Of a DNA stretch of 64,000 nucleotides, positions 34,269 through 42,364 are shown piece by piece. The number at the start of each line of letters is the position of its first letter. Within the stretch, counting starts at the first letter, position 1. The DNA comes from Pumilibacter muris (lineage in GTDB: Bacteria; Bacillota; Clostridia; Christensenellales; Pumilibacteraceae), in contig NZ_CALPCN010000002.1 of NCBI RefSeq assembly GCF_943193045.1, forward strand, positions 1-64,000, in the 5' to 3' direction. A program made the translations under genes and the position numbers. Below the pieces are notes generated by a model. The model was not told where the DNA came from and ran no database searches. It worked only from the letters and a program-made list of their open reading frames with translations.

Positions 34269-34307
34269 TGAAGTTATTTTACGCCTCGTAGCCCTTTGTT
34301 ATATACT

Positions 34308-34336
34308 ATTTTACCATAAAAATTTATAAATTTCAA
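34308..34336 (-). promoter_or_regulatory. Promoter of the glg operon
   Basis: TTGAAA (34331-34336), 17-bp spacer, TAAAAT (34308-34313), giving a leader of about 33 nt before glgB. Confidence 0.65.
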
Positions 34337-34376
34337 GGGGTTTGAAAATTTTATTTACAAAATTTTCAAAAGAGCG

Positions 34377-34405
34377 TTGACACTATTGACTTTGTGTGAT
34401 ATAAT
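34377..34405 (+). promoter_or_regulatory. Promoter P1 upstream of glnN
   Basis: TTGACA (34377-34382), 17-bp spacer, TATAAT (34400-34405): perfect consensus, start expected near 34412. Confidence 0.85.
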
Positions 34406-34415
34406 GTAATTATAG

Positions 34416-34458
34416 AAAGTAGGCTCTGCGAAAAAACACGCGAAACCTGCTTTTTTTA
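34416..34458 (+). terminator. Terminator-like hairpin just after P1
   Basis: AAAGTAGG (34416-34423) pairs with CCTGCTTT (34446-34453, one G-U); the inner part can pair TGCG/CGCG; seven T follow (34451-34457). A transcript from P1 would be released after about 46 nt unless read through. Confidence 0.65.
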
Positions 34459-34470
34459 TTATAAAAACGG

Positions 34471-34498
34471 TTGACTTTTAAGTTGAATGTGCTATAAT
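34471..34498 (+). promoter_or_regulatory. Promoter P2 upstream of glnN
   Basis: TTGACT (34471-34476), 16-bp spacer, TATAAT (34493-34498), start expected near 34505. Confidence 0.75.
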
Positions 34499-34513
34499 TA
34501 TACGCGTAAATGC

Positions 34514-34602
34514 TTAGGGCAACGGCGCTGTAAGAATTTTCGAAAATAGACTGACGGAAATTCTCGGCGCTTTTTCTTTTTTCTACAAAAAACGTTGCCT
34601 AA
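34514..34602 (+). promoter_or_regulatory. glnN leader with terminator hairpin inside a long-range stem
   Basis: GCGCTG/CGGCGC (34525-34530 with 34565-34570) and AGAATTTTC/GGAAATTCT (34533-34541 with 34556-34564) build a 15-bp stem with a 2-nt bulge and a 14-nt loop, followed by TTTTTCTTTTTT: a textbook intrinsic terminator before the coding region. An outer helix TTAGGGCAACG/CGTTGCCTAA (34514-34524 with 34593-34602, one bulge) encloses it. This suggests conditional antitermination. It does not contain the conserved sequence of the known glutamine riboswitch, as far as I can see. Confidence 0.65.
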
Positions 34603-34635
34603 AAACATAAGCCACACAAAAGGAGACAACAAGCA

Positions 34636-36717
34636 ATGACTAACGTACCAGAACTGTTCGGAACACTCGTGTTTAACGACAAGGTTATGCGCCAACGACT
34701 TCCCAAAGAAACGTATACCGCGCTCAAAAAAACGGTGGACAGCGGCGCCTGCCTCGACCCCGCGCTTGCAAACACCATTGCCGCCGTTATGAAAGATTGG
34801 GCAATCGAGCACGGCGCTACGCACTACACCCATTGGTTTCAACCCATGACTGGCATAACCGCCGAAAAGCACGACAGCTTTATAAGCCCTGCGGGCGACG
34901 GCACCGTTATTATGAATTTTTCGGGAAAAGAGCTGATTCACGGCGAACCCGACGCGTCGAGTTTCCCGTCGGGCGGTTTGCGTTCCACTTTCGAGGCGCG
35001 CGGCTACACGGCATGGGACCCGAGCAGTTATGCGTTTATTAAAGACGGAGCGCTTTGTATTCCCACAGCGTTCATTTCGTATTCGGGACAAGTGCTCGAT
35101 AAAAAAACTCCTCTTTTGCGCTCGATGAAAGCGTTAAGCGAGCAAGCGGTGCGGGTGTTGCACGCTTTGGGCGACACCGACGTTACGAGAGTTACGGCAA
35201 CCGTAGGACCCGAGCAGGAATATTTTTTAATAGACAAAGAACTTTGGAAAAAAAGAAAAGATTTAATCTTTACGGGCAGAACGCTTTTCGGCGCGCGCCC
35301 GCCCAAAGGGCAGGAACTCGAAGACCACTACTTCGGAAACATTCGTCCCCGCGTTATAGCGTTTATGGACGACCTCGACCGCGAGCTTTGGAAATTCGGC
35401 ATACTCGCCAAAACGCGGCATAACGAAGTTGCGCCCGCCCAACACGAGCTCGCCCCCATTTTCACGTCGGTAAACATAGCCACCGACCACAATCAGCTCA
35501 CAATGGAAGTTATGAAAAAGGTCGCCGACCGTCACGGTCTTGTTTGCCTGTTGCACGAAAAGCCTTTCGCGGGCGTAAACGGAAGCGGCAAGCACAACAA
35601 CTGGTCTATATCCACCGACACGGGCATAAACCTTTTGGAACCCGGCAAATCGCCCGAAACCAACCTGCGTTTTTTGCTGTTTATAACGGCTGTGCTTAAA
35701 GCGGTTGACCTTCATCAAGACTTGTTGCGTTTAAGCGTTGCGAGCGCGGGCAACGACCACCGTTTAGGTGCCAACGAAGCTCCGCCCGCAATCATATCGA
35801 TATTTCTCGGCGGCGAACTCACTTCCATTCTCGAATCGATGCAGAGCGGAACCGCTTATCAAGGCAAGAAAGGAAGCAAGATGCAGGTTGCCGAATCAAT
35901 CCCCGAATTTATGTCGGACACCACCGACCGCAACCGCACGTCGCCGTTTGCGTTCACAGGCAACAAATTCGAATTCCGCAGCTTGGGCTCCACGTTTAAC
36001 ATAGCTTGCCCCAACGTTATGCTCAACACTTCGGTTGCCGACGTTCTTTCCGAATTTGCCGACAAGCTCGCACAAAGCAAAGACGTGGAAAAAGCGATAA
36101 AAAAGCTCATTACCGACACTTACGCCGCCCACAAGCGCATTGTGTTTAACGGCAACAACTATTCCGACGAATGGGTTGAGGAAGCGAAAAAACGCGGACT
36201 GTTGAACCTTAAAACAACTCCCGAAGCTCTTCCCTATTATTCAAACGAAGAAAACCTTGCAATGTTCGCGCGCCACAAAGTTTACACGGGCGAAGAAATA
36301 GTTGCAAGAAAAGAAATACTTCTCGAAAATTACTGCAAGGTTTTGAATATAGAAGCTTTAACCATGATAGACATGGCGGGAAAACAAATAATCCCCGCTT
36401 GCATAAAATATATGAAAGTTTTGGCGGAGACCGCGCAAAGCAAAGAAGCGCTCGGAATAAGCGCCGACACCGAAAAAGAATTGCTCGCAAGAATAAACGC
36501 TCTCACCGCCGAAGCGTTTAAAGCCAACGGCAGGCTGTCGGAAGCCGCCGTTAATGTGAAAAACATAGAGGGACACGAAAAACAAGCCGCCGCCTACCGC
36601 GACGTTGTGTTCGCCGCAATGAAAGAACTTCGCGCCTCATGCGACGAGCTTGAAACGCTTGTGCCCGAAAGCGACTGGCCTATTCCCTCGTATGCCGAAC
36701 TACTCTTTTCTGTGTAA
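34636..36717 (+). CDS. glnN: Glutamine synthetase, type III
   Basis: A 693-aa GSIII, the large form found in Bacteroidetes, cyanobacteria and some Clostridia; it joins glutamate and ammonia with ATP. Diagnostic segments are GGLRSTFEARGYTAWD (about residues 114-129), VGPEQEYFLID, RHNEVAPAQHELAPIF and EKPFAGVNGSGKHNNWS, all at family-typical spacing. AAAAGGAG lies 10 nt before the ATG. It is monocistronic with a complex two-promoter leader and a strong terminator. Regulation by nitrogen status through the leader hairpins is likely but inferred. Confidence 0.97.
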   Translation: MTNVPELFGTLVFNDKVMRQRLPKETYTALKKTVDSGACLDPALANTIAAVMKDWAIEHGATHYTHWFQPMTGITAEKHDSFISPAGDGTVIMNFSGKELIHGEPDASSFPSGGLRSTFEARGYTAWDPSSYAFIKDGALCIPTAFISYSGQVLDKKTPLLRSMKALSEQAVRVLHALGDTDVTRVTATVGPEQEYFLIDKELWKKRKDLIFTGRTLFGARPPKGQELEDHYFGNIRPRVIAFMDDLDRELWKFGILAKTRHNEVAPAQHELAPIFTSVNIATDHNQLTMEVMKKVADRHGLVCLLHEKPFAGVNGSGKHNNWSISTDTGINLLEPGKSPETNLRFLLFITAVLKAVDLHQDLLRLSVASAGNDHRLGANEAPPAIISIFLGGELTSILESMQSGTAYQGKKGSKMQVAESIPEFMSDTTDRNRTSPFAFTGNKFEFRSLGSTFNIACPNVMLNTSVADVLSEFADKLAQSKDVEKAIKKLITDTYAAHKRIVFNGNNYSDEWVEEAKKRGLLNLKTTPEALPYYSNEENLAMFARHKVYTGEEIVARKEILLENYCKVLNIEALTMIDMAGKQIIPACIKYMKVLAETAQSKEALGISADTEKELLARINALTAEAFKANGRLSEAAVNVKNIEGHEKQAAAYRDVVFAAMKELRASCDELETLVPESDWPIPSYAELLFSV

Positions 36718-36794
36718 GTATTTTCAGAGTAAAGCCGAACTAACTATTATTGTTTATAAAGAAGCACCTTAACGCTTCGCAAGAAGCTAAAAAG

Positions 36795-36840
36795 AAGGGT
36801 AAAGCACCTTGAAAAGTGTTTTACCCTTTTGTCGTTTTTA
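36795..36840 (+). terminator. Terminator of glnN
   Basis: A 13-bp stem with one G-U pair (AAGGGTAAAGCAC at 36795-36807 with GTGTTTTACCCTT at 36816-36828), then TTGTCGTTTTT. Confidence 0.85.
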
Positions 36841-36866
36841 AAACTTTTCTCTATAAAACTATAATC

Positions 36867-38852
36867 TTACCACTCGGTTATAACGCCGCCGACGTAATGC
36901 CAATATTTAAGCGTGTCACCCTCAATAGGCTCGGTTTCGCTGTAATAGCGCACGGTTTCACCGAGCAAATCGTTGCCCTCTCCTTGCGCAATAACAAGCC
37001 ATTCGAACGAGCTACCCGCAAAGTATGTCGCCTCAACCGAAGTTCCGCGAAACGCGTTGTCTCCTATTTTGGTAACGTTCGAGCCCAAACAAACGCGCGT
37101 AAGCCCCGTAAGACCGTCGAACGCATAATCGCTTATTTCGGTAACGGTAATTTTATCGGAGGGTTCTTCGCCGTCGGATACGTTGTTAAACAATTCTATT
37201 TCGGTAACGGGCACGTTGTCGATATATAAATTGTGCGAAATCGTAACGGGGTTGGAATCGGGCGCAAACGATATTGCGCACCACTCTTCTATTGTTCCCA
37301 TGTAATTCACGCGGGTAATCGGGCACTTATCTGAATCCGCTCCGAAAGCGTTAGCGCCGAGCGCCGAAAGCGACTTGCCGAGCGACACGGTTTTCAACTT
37401 CGAGCAACCCGCGAACGCTCTTTCTTCCACAGTCTTAACGCTGTCCGGCAAAACAATCAGTGTTATGTCGGAACAGTTCTCGAACGCGCCGTAACCTATG
37501 TGCTCTACTCCGTTTCCGAGCGCTACTCCGCCAAGTTTTACACATTCGCCAAACGCATGATTTCCTATTGTAGTTTTACCTTCAACGGTTAAAATATTTA
37601 TAGCCGTAGCACGGAAAGCCTCGCTGTCCACTCTTTTCAGAGAAGCGGGCAAATCAAGTTTGCCGCCGAGAGCATTGCAACCTTTAAACGCGGCGGAGCC
37701 TATATATTCCAAAGTATCGGGAAAGGTTACGCTCGTAAGCGCGGCGCAGTTGCCGAAAGCGCCGTATTCTACTGAAGTTATTTGCCCTTCGAAAGTCACC
37801 GAAGAAAGCTTTTTGCAGTTGTAAAACGCGTAAGATTCGATTTGAGTAACTTTTGCGGGCACCGTTATTGCGGTAAGCTCTTCGCAACCGTAGAAAGCCG
37901 CGTCGCCTATGCTTTCCACCGACGTAGGCAAATTAACGGAATTAAGCACTTTGCAACCGCTAAAAACGGAATCGCCTATAAACGTTAAGTTATCCGAAAA
38001 AGTCACCGAAGAAAGCTTTTCGCAATTTTCGAACGCATAATTCAACACACCGGTGGTGCCCGAACGCAACGTTACCGAAACCGCGTCTTTATCGCACCCT
38101 ATAACGCTCGTATTCACATAGCTAACCCCGCCTTCGGTTTTAACAAGAGCCACGCAATCTTTAAACGCGTCGCGCCCCACGCTAACCTTGCCTGCGGGAA
38201 TATTTATAGTATTTAACGCCTTGCAACCCGAAAACGCCGAACCGCCTATAATTTCGGTTTTGGCGGAAAGCTTAACAGTTTCGAGCGCCGCGCAACCCGA
38301 AAATGCGGACACGCCTATTTCGGTAACGGCGTCGGGCAGTTCAATGCTTTTAAGCGAACCGCAGTTTATAAACGCGCTCGCGTAAATTTTGTTTACGCTC
38401 GACGGCAATTTTATTGTTGCGACCTTTCCGTTCGCAAAAGCGCCGTTTCCTATCGCCGTAACGGCAACGCCATCGAATTCGCTCGGAACTTCCACTTCGC
38501 CGCTTTCCGACGCGCACGACACAACCGTGTAACCGTTTGGAGAAAGTTCCAAAATAAACGGAAGCCATTTCGCGTAAAGCGTAACGTTTTCGGCGGGCTT
38601 ATATTTTGCGCCGAGTTTTTCGCCCGAATAATCTGCGGAATCGTACCACCCCGCGAAAGTATGCCCGTCGCGTTCGGGAGTGGGCAACTCGAATTCTTCG
38701 CTCGACACAACCGTTTTTAAGGCTGAGCCGCCCGCAACGTCGAAACTTACGGTGTACCCCGTATTCTTTTTACTACAAGCCGACAGCGCAAGCAAACAGC
38801 AAACCGCCGACAGCGCAAGCAACACAATAACAAATTTATGCAGTTTCTTCAT
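36867..38852 (-). CDS. BspA-type leucine-rich-repeat surface lipoprotein
   Basis: A 661-aa lipoprotein. Signal sequence with lipobox LSAC (Cys about residue 26), then one Listeria-Bacteroides (InlB B-type) repeat with GHTFAGWYDSADY...NVTLYAKW (about residues 34-95), then about 20 BspA-type LRR_5 units of roughly 23 residues (pattern IGxxAFxxCxxLxxVxLPxxV). Such proteins bind host or bacterial surfaces in other species; no ligand can be named here. I chose ATG 38852; a GTG four codons upstream lies too close to the GGGGAGG site. It follows jag by 20 nt on the same strand, so it may be the last gene of the rpmH-jag unit. Confidence 0.88.
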   Translation of the reverse strand: MKKLHKFVIVLLALSAVCCLLALSACSKKNTGYTVSFDVAGGSALKTVVSSEEFELPTPERDGHTFAGWYDSADYSGEKLGAKYKPAENVTLYAKWLPFILELSPNGYTVVSCASESGEVEVPSEFDGVAVTAIGNGAFANGKVATIKLPSSVNKIYASAFINCGSLKSIELPDAVTEIGVSAFSGCAALETVKLSAKTEIIGGSAFSGCKALNTINIPAGKVSVGRDAFKDCVALVKTEGGVSYVNTSVIGCDKDAVSVTLRSGTTGVLNYAFENCEKLSSVTFSDNLTFIGDSVFSGCKVLNSVNLPTSVESIGDAAFYGCEELTAITVPAKVTQIESYAFYNCKKLSSVTFEGQITSVEYGAFGNCAALTSVTFPDTLEYIGSAAFKGCNALGGKLDLPASLKRVDSEAFRATAINILTVEGKTTIGNHAFGECVKLGGVALGNGVEHIGYGAFENCSDITLIVLPDSVKTVEERAFAGCSKLKTVSLGKSLSALGANAFGADSDKCPITRVNYMGTIEEWCAISFAPDSNPVTISHNLYIDNVPVTEIELFNNVSDGEEPSDKITVTEISDYAFDGLTGLTRVCLGSNVTKIGDNAFRGTSVEATYFAGSSFEWLVIAQGEGNDLLGETVRYYSETEPIEGDTLKYWHYVGGVITEW

Positions 38853-38872
38853 AAGCGTTCGCACACCTCCCC

Positions 38873-39826
38873 TTAGCGGCGTTTGGGAACGATTACCACT
38901 CTGCGCGCGGGCTCATGACCCTCGCTGCGCGTAAACACGTCTTCGCGTTCGCCGAGCGCCGCATGCACTATTCTGCGGTCGGCGCTGTTCATGGCGTCGA
39001 GCGACACCTTTCTGCGAATGCGAACCGCTTTATCCGCCATACGGCGGGCAAGCCCTTCCAAAGTTTCTTTTCTGCGGTCGCGGTAGCCGAGCCCGTCAAC
39101 GGTAACGTGCACGAACTTTCCGTGAGTGTTGTTTATAATCGAACTAATAAGCTGTTGCATGGAATCCAAAACTTCGCCTCTGTGCCCTATAACGCGCGCG
39201 TCTTCTGTTTCGAGGTTCACTCTCATACCCTCGTTTACCGCGATTTCAACGCTTCCCTCTATTTTCATGAGCGACAGCATTTCGGTAACGAATTCTTTCG
39301 CAAGCGAAAGCTGTTCTTCGGTGGGGAGAACGGATTCGCGGTTCTGTTTTTTGCGGTAGCGCTTTTCTTCCGATTGTTCGGCGTTTTCAGCCGCAACATC
39401 TTCGCTTTGCTCGCTAAGTTCCAAAGCCGATTCGCGTTTAGGCGGCTTGTTTTGCGATTTACCGAAATTAGACGTTGTTGTAGGTTCGCGCTTTATGGGA
39501 GCGCTTCCCCAACGCGGCTCGTCGTCAGGCGACGTCTGCCTTTCGGAACGGAGTTCTTTTTTCTTTTCGGCTTTAAATTCCTTTTTTTCCTGTTGTTGCA
39601 CGGTTTTGGGAGCCGACGCGGGGTTTTCTTTAACAGTTGCGGACGCGGGTTTTTCGCCCTCTTTCAGTCCGTCGTCGTAGCAAATGAGAACTTTCGCTTT
39701 TTTGAACAGTCCGCCGTTAGAAAGAATTTTGATTTCGGCGTCGTCGAGAGTTATTCCCAAAGAGGCAAGTCCCTCGTTTACCGCGTCTTGAACCTTTTTT
39801 CCCGTAAATTCAACCTGTTTTTCCAT
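38873..39826 (-). CDS. jag: Jag/KhpB RNA-binding protein
   Basis: A 317-aa protein with three parts: Jag_N (residues 1-50, FTGKKVQDAVNEGLASLG), a long charged, probably disordered linker (about 55-170), and the KH domain (VNLETEDARVIGHRGEVLDS, where IGHRGE replaces the GXXG loop) joined to an R3H domain (MNSADRRIVHAAL...EPARRVVI). Jag/KhpB binds RNA and affects cell elongation and division. It follows yidC as in most Bacillota. AAGGAG is 14 nt from the ATG. Confidence 0.95.
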   Translation of the reverse strand: MEKQVEFTGKKVQDAVNEGLASLGITLDDAEIKILSNGGLFKKAKVLICYDDGLKEGEKPASATVKENPASAPKTVQQQEKKEFKAEKKKELRSERQTSPDDEPRWGSAPIKREPTTTSNFGKSQNKPPKRESALELSEQSEDVAAENAEQSEEKRYRKKQNRESVLPTEEQLSLAKEFVTEMLSLMKIEGSVEIAVNEGMRVNLETEDARVIGHRGEVLDSMQQLISSIINNTHGKFVHVTVDGLGYRDRRKETLEGLARRMADKAVRIRRKVSLDAMNSADRRIVHAALGEREDVFTRSEGHEPARRVVIVPKRR

Positions 39827-39924
39827 TTTGCCGTTAAAATCTCCTTATAGCAATTCTTTGTTATTGCGCCCCCTATTTTTAAAACGCTCGGTATTAAATA
39901 TCCGTAAAGAGCGCGCCTGTGCAA

Positions 39925-41250
39925 TTATAAGTCTTTGGGGTCGGGGCGTCCGTACTTTTGAATTCCCGTAGTTTGCTGTTTTTCTTTTTTCTTGCTCTTT
40001 CCGTCCATAGCTACCGACGTTACAACGTTAATTAAAATAGTCGACGCCGAGTTCACCACTATATAAAGCGTGAACATTGCGGTGTAGCTTAGAGCGAACA
40101 TACCCATCATAAGCGGCATAATAATCATCATCATTTTCATGCTTCCGCCCATACCGCCTTCGGGAGCCGCCTGCCCCGATTTTTTTTGCAATCTGCTCGT
40201 TATGAACTGACTCAAAAAGCTAAGCCCCACCGACAACAACGGCAACACCAAAAAGCCGTTTACCTTATTGTAGTCTTTGTTCGAACGAAGTTTGCCCGTA
40301 ACGGCGTTATACTTAGCTTCGCTAATCATTTCGTCGAACTTTGTTTGGTCGAGCTCGTCTTTGTTTATTTTCAGCTTTTTAGCCGCCTTACTATACGTCT
40401 TGTAGCCCGATATGTTGGATATAAAATTGTCGTGCGACAAAATCGCTTTGCGCCAAGGAACGTCCGGCGACCAAATATTGCTAACCCACAAAAACGACTC
40501 TTCAACTTCGCCGTACTTTTCAACGGCGGCGTTTTGCGCCAAATCTTTAACGGAATACATCTCGAACTTTGCGCCGTCTTTAATTCCCGTGAACAAATGA
40601 GGCGTGCTTTCGCCCGCGTCGTTCGTGTCGGAATAGCCGTTTTCTATTCTGTCCATAGCGCGCTGCAAGTCGGTTATTCTTTTGTTGTCTTCTTCCGTTT
40701 TTTCTTCTTTCGCGTTTAGCTCGCCCTGCTCGGCGCTAAGCTTGTTCCACGAGGTTGTTATAACCGCGTCGCCAACCTGAACGTTATCGAACTCCACGTC
40801 TTTAAGCTCTGTTTCCACCACCGTGTAAGCGTCGTAAAGCTCGGCGTATTGATAAAGGTTTTTATATTGCGAAATATTGTTTAGCCCCGCAAAAAGGTAA
40901 AAGAAAATTACGAGCGTCACAATCATGGGCAAACAACTCGAAAAATAACTGAACCCCTCGCGCTTATTTAGCTCCATTTGCTTCTGCGAAAGCGTTTGCC
41001 TATCGCCCGCGTATTGCTGTTGGAGCTTTTCGAGCTGAGGCTTTAACCTTTCGGTTATAAGCTGGTTTTTGCGCATTTTGAACCGCTGAAATAAATCGAG
41101 CGGCAACAACAAAAGTTTTAAGCAAACGGTGAAAAACACTATTCTCCAACCGTAGTTGCCTATAAACTTAAAAACTTTTAATATGAGTATTTCCCACAGT
41201 CCGCCCGGGTCGCTCATCGCCTCTGCGGCGGCGCCTATCAGAAAAGCCAT
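39925..41250 (-). CDS. yidC: Membrane protein insertase YidC/OxaI with enlarged loop
   Basis: A 441-aa insertase. The first helix carries FFTVCLKLLLLPLDLF (residues 39-54), in which Lys45 stands where an Arg is usual in the hydrophilic groove; a coiled cytoplasmic hairpin and TM2 follow (107-125), then a segment of roughly 200 residues before the next helix (333-350), and the last helices. The conserved FLWVSNIWSPD is at 253-263. Typical Bacillota YidC is about 260-290 aa; about 125 charged residues (127-250) are extra. No lipoprotein signal peptide is visible. The ATG at 41250 has AAGGAG 8 nt upstream and overlaps the yidD end. Confidence 0.93.
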   Translation of the reverse strand: MAFLIGAAAEAMSDPGGLWEILILKVFKFIGNYGWRIVFFTVCLKLLLLPLDLFQRFKMRKNQLITERLKPQLEKLQQQYAGDRQTLSQKQMELNKREGFSYFSSCLPMIVTLVIFFYLFAGLNNISQYKNLYQYAELYDAYTVVETELKDVEFDNVQVGDAVITTSWNKLSAEQGELNAKEEKTEEDNKRITDLQRAMDRIENGYSDTNDAGESTPHLFTGIKDGAKFEMYSVKDLAQNAAVEKYGEVEESFLWVSNIWSPDVPWRKAILSHDNFISNISGYKTYSKAAKKLKINKDELDQTKFDEMISEAKYNAVTGKLRSNKDYNKVNGFLVLPLLSVGLSFLSQFITSRLQKKSGQAAPEGGMGGSMKMMMIIMPLMMGMFALSYTAMFTLYIVVNSASTILINVVTSVAMDGKSKKKEKQQTTGIQKYGRPDPKDL

Positions 41251-41531
41251 TTCATGTCTCCTTTTGGATTGTCGGGCACAGGGTCGAAACCGCCCTCGCC
41301 CCACGGCGAACAACGCCATATTCTTTTCGCGCCCATAATAACGCCGCGAAACACACCGAATTTCCGAATGGCTTCAAGCATGTAGCTCGAACAACTCGGA
41401 TAATACATGCACACGTTCGGCAAAAGCGGCGATATGCACTTTTTATAGAAGAGCACAAGCCCTTCGAAAAGCCACCTAAACGTTATAATATATTTAATTA
41501 CGAAAAGCGGCGTCAGCTTCTTTTTTTTCAT
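41238..41531 (-). CDS. yidD: Membrane protein insertion efficiency factor YidD
   Basis: A 97-aa YidD. The signature YKKCISPLLPNVCMYYPSCSSYMLEAIRKFG, then GAKRIWRCSPWGEGGFDPVP is present (quoted here in two parts: YPSCSSYMLEAI and RCSPWGEGGFDPVP). It assists YidC-dependent insertion. The start could be ATG 41531 or TTG 41552; the ATG is preferred. It overlaps rnpA at the start and yidC at the end, so the three are coupled. Confidence 0.93.
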   Translation of the reverse strand: MKKKKLTPLFVIKYIITFRWLFEGLVLFYKKCISPLLPNVCMYYPSCSSYMLEAIRKFGVFRGVIMGAKRIWRCSPWGEGGFDPVPDNPKGDMKWLF

Positions 41532-41859
41532 ATAACAGTCCGACCTTTTCAAAAAGTTCGGTTATAAAGCTCTCTATTTGCGCGTATGTCAGGGCTTCGG
41601 CACCCTTACGCGCCGAAATTACTATTTGAGCGGGTTTAACACGTTTCACAAGCAGCCGAGCCGCCGCTCTTATTCTTCTGCGAACCTTATTGCGCACCAC
41701 AGCCTTGCCAACCGTGTTCGGAACGCTCACCCCTATCTTTGCAAGTCCTTTTCCCCTAACATAAGTAAGGCGAATCGCGCCGCAAGACTGCGACGAGCCT
41801 TTTTTATAAACATAGTTGAACGAGCCGCGTTTTGTGAGCCTGTAACGCTTGTTAAGCAC
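41494..41859 (-). CDS. rnpA: Ribonuclease P protein component
   Basis: A 121-aa protein subunit of RNase P. The RNR motif region GKAVVRNKVRRRIRAAARL and the N-terminal KRYRLTKRGSFNYVYKKG are typical. The start is a GTG with AGAGGG 6 nt upstream. It lies between rpmH and yidD. Confidence 0.95.
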   Translation of the reverse strand: MLNKRYRLTKRGSFNYVYKKGSSQSCGAIRLTYVRGKGLAKIGVSVPNTVGKAVVRNKVRRRIRAAARLLVKRVKPAQIVISARKGAEALTYAQIESFITELFEKVGLLYEKKEADAAFRN

Positions 41860-41952
41860 CTTGTTCCCTCTAAAAACATAAAACGCGTTTTAGCGTATAA
41901 AGAGCCATCGCTTTGGCAATGACTCTTATGTTCCACCGTTATATACGAAAAA

Positions 41953-42105
41953 TCAGTTGCTACCCAGCGGCTTGGGAGTGATGTGTGCGCGGCCCTTTCT
42001 TCTTCTGCGGCTAAGCACGTTGCGTCCCGATTTGGTTTTCATACGGTTACGGAATCCGTGCACCTTGTTCTGCGCACGCTTTTTGGGTTGATACGTTCTT
42101 TTCAT
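41953..42105 (-). CDS. rpmH: 50S ribosomal protein L34
   Basis: A 50-aa L34: [20 protein letters not shown] at the N-terminus and LSRRRRKGR later, both diagnostic. The usual length is 44-46 aa; the C-terminus carries a few extra residues ([11 protein letters not shown]). An AGGAGGT site lies about 12 nt upstream. It is first in the rpmH-rnpA-yidD-yidC-jag unit. Confidence 0.95.
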   Translation of the reverse strand: MKRTYQPKKRAQNKVHGFRNRMKTKSGRNVLSRRRRKGRAHITPKPLGSN

Positions 42106-42259
42106 GTTAAACTGCCGACCTCCTATGTCGCAAAGCAGCTTGCCTAAATTCGCAAGCTCCCTTTATAATAAATTAGCTATTGTAACGAATTTGCAGTTGC
42201 GGCAAACTCACTCGCAAAAGCGAACAAATTTGCTCATTAAACCGAAATTATGCCTTTAT

Positions 42260-42289
42260 ATTATAATTCAGGCTTACCCTAAAAGTCAA
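42260..42289 (-). promoter_or_regulatory. Promoter of the rpmH operon
   Basis: TTGACT (42284-42289), 18-bp spacer, TATAAT (42260-42265). The leader of about 150 nt includes the hairpin AGCTTGC/GCAAGCT (about 42142-42163). No DnaA boxes were found in the leader or around it. Confidence 0.8.
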
Positions 42290-42328
42290 CTGTTTGCGCC
42301 AACTATTTCGCGCTTGCCGCGTTTTAGC

Positions 42329-42358
42329 TTGCCAAAGCGGGCGGATATATACTATAAT
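42329..42358 (+). promoter_or_regulatory. ttcA promoter placed for a leaderless mRNA
   Basis: TTGCCA (42329-42334), 18-bp spacer, TATAAT (42353-42358); the ATG begins at 42365, seven bases past the box. No ribosome site. Confidence 0.7.
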
Positions 42359-42364
42359 AAAAGC

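Noticed and set aside
34514-34602. glnN leader as a known glutamine riboswitch
   Set aside because: The conserved CGUUCA and GGAAGUAGG-type core of that family is not in this leader; a GAAAGTAGG string nearby lies within the P1 terminator and lacks the rest.
42104-42364. Upstream extension of the ttcA reading frame
   Set aside because: It covers the rpmH leader and promoters; the family N-terminus begins at 42365.
42106-42364. Replication origin next to rpmH
   Set aside because: No TTATNCACA DnaA boxes and no dnaA gene; matches elsewhere (for example within the ATPase and addA genes) are single and inside coding sequence.
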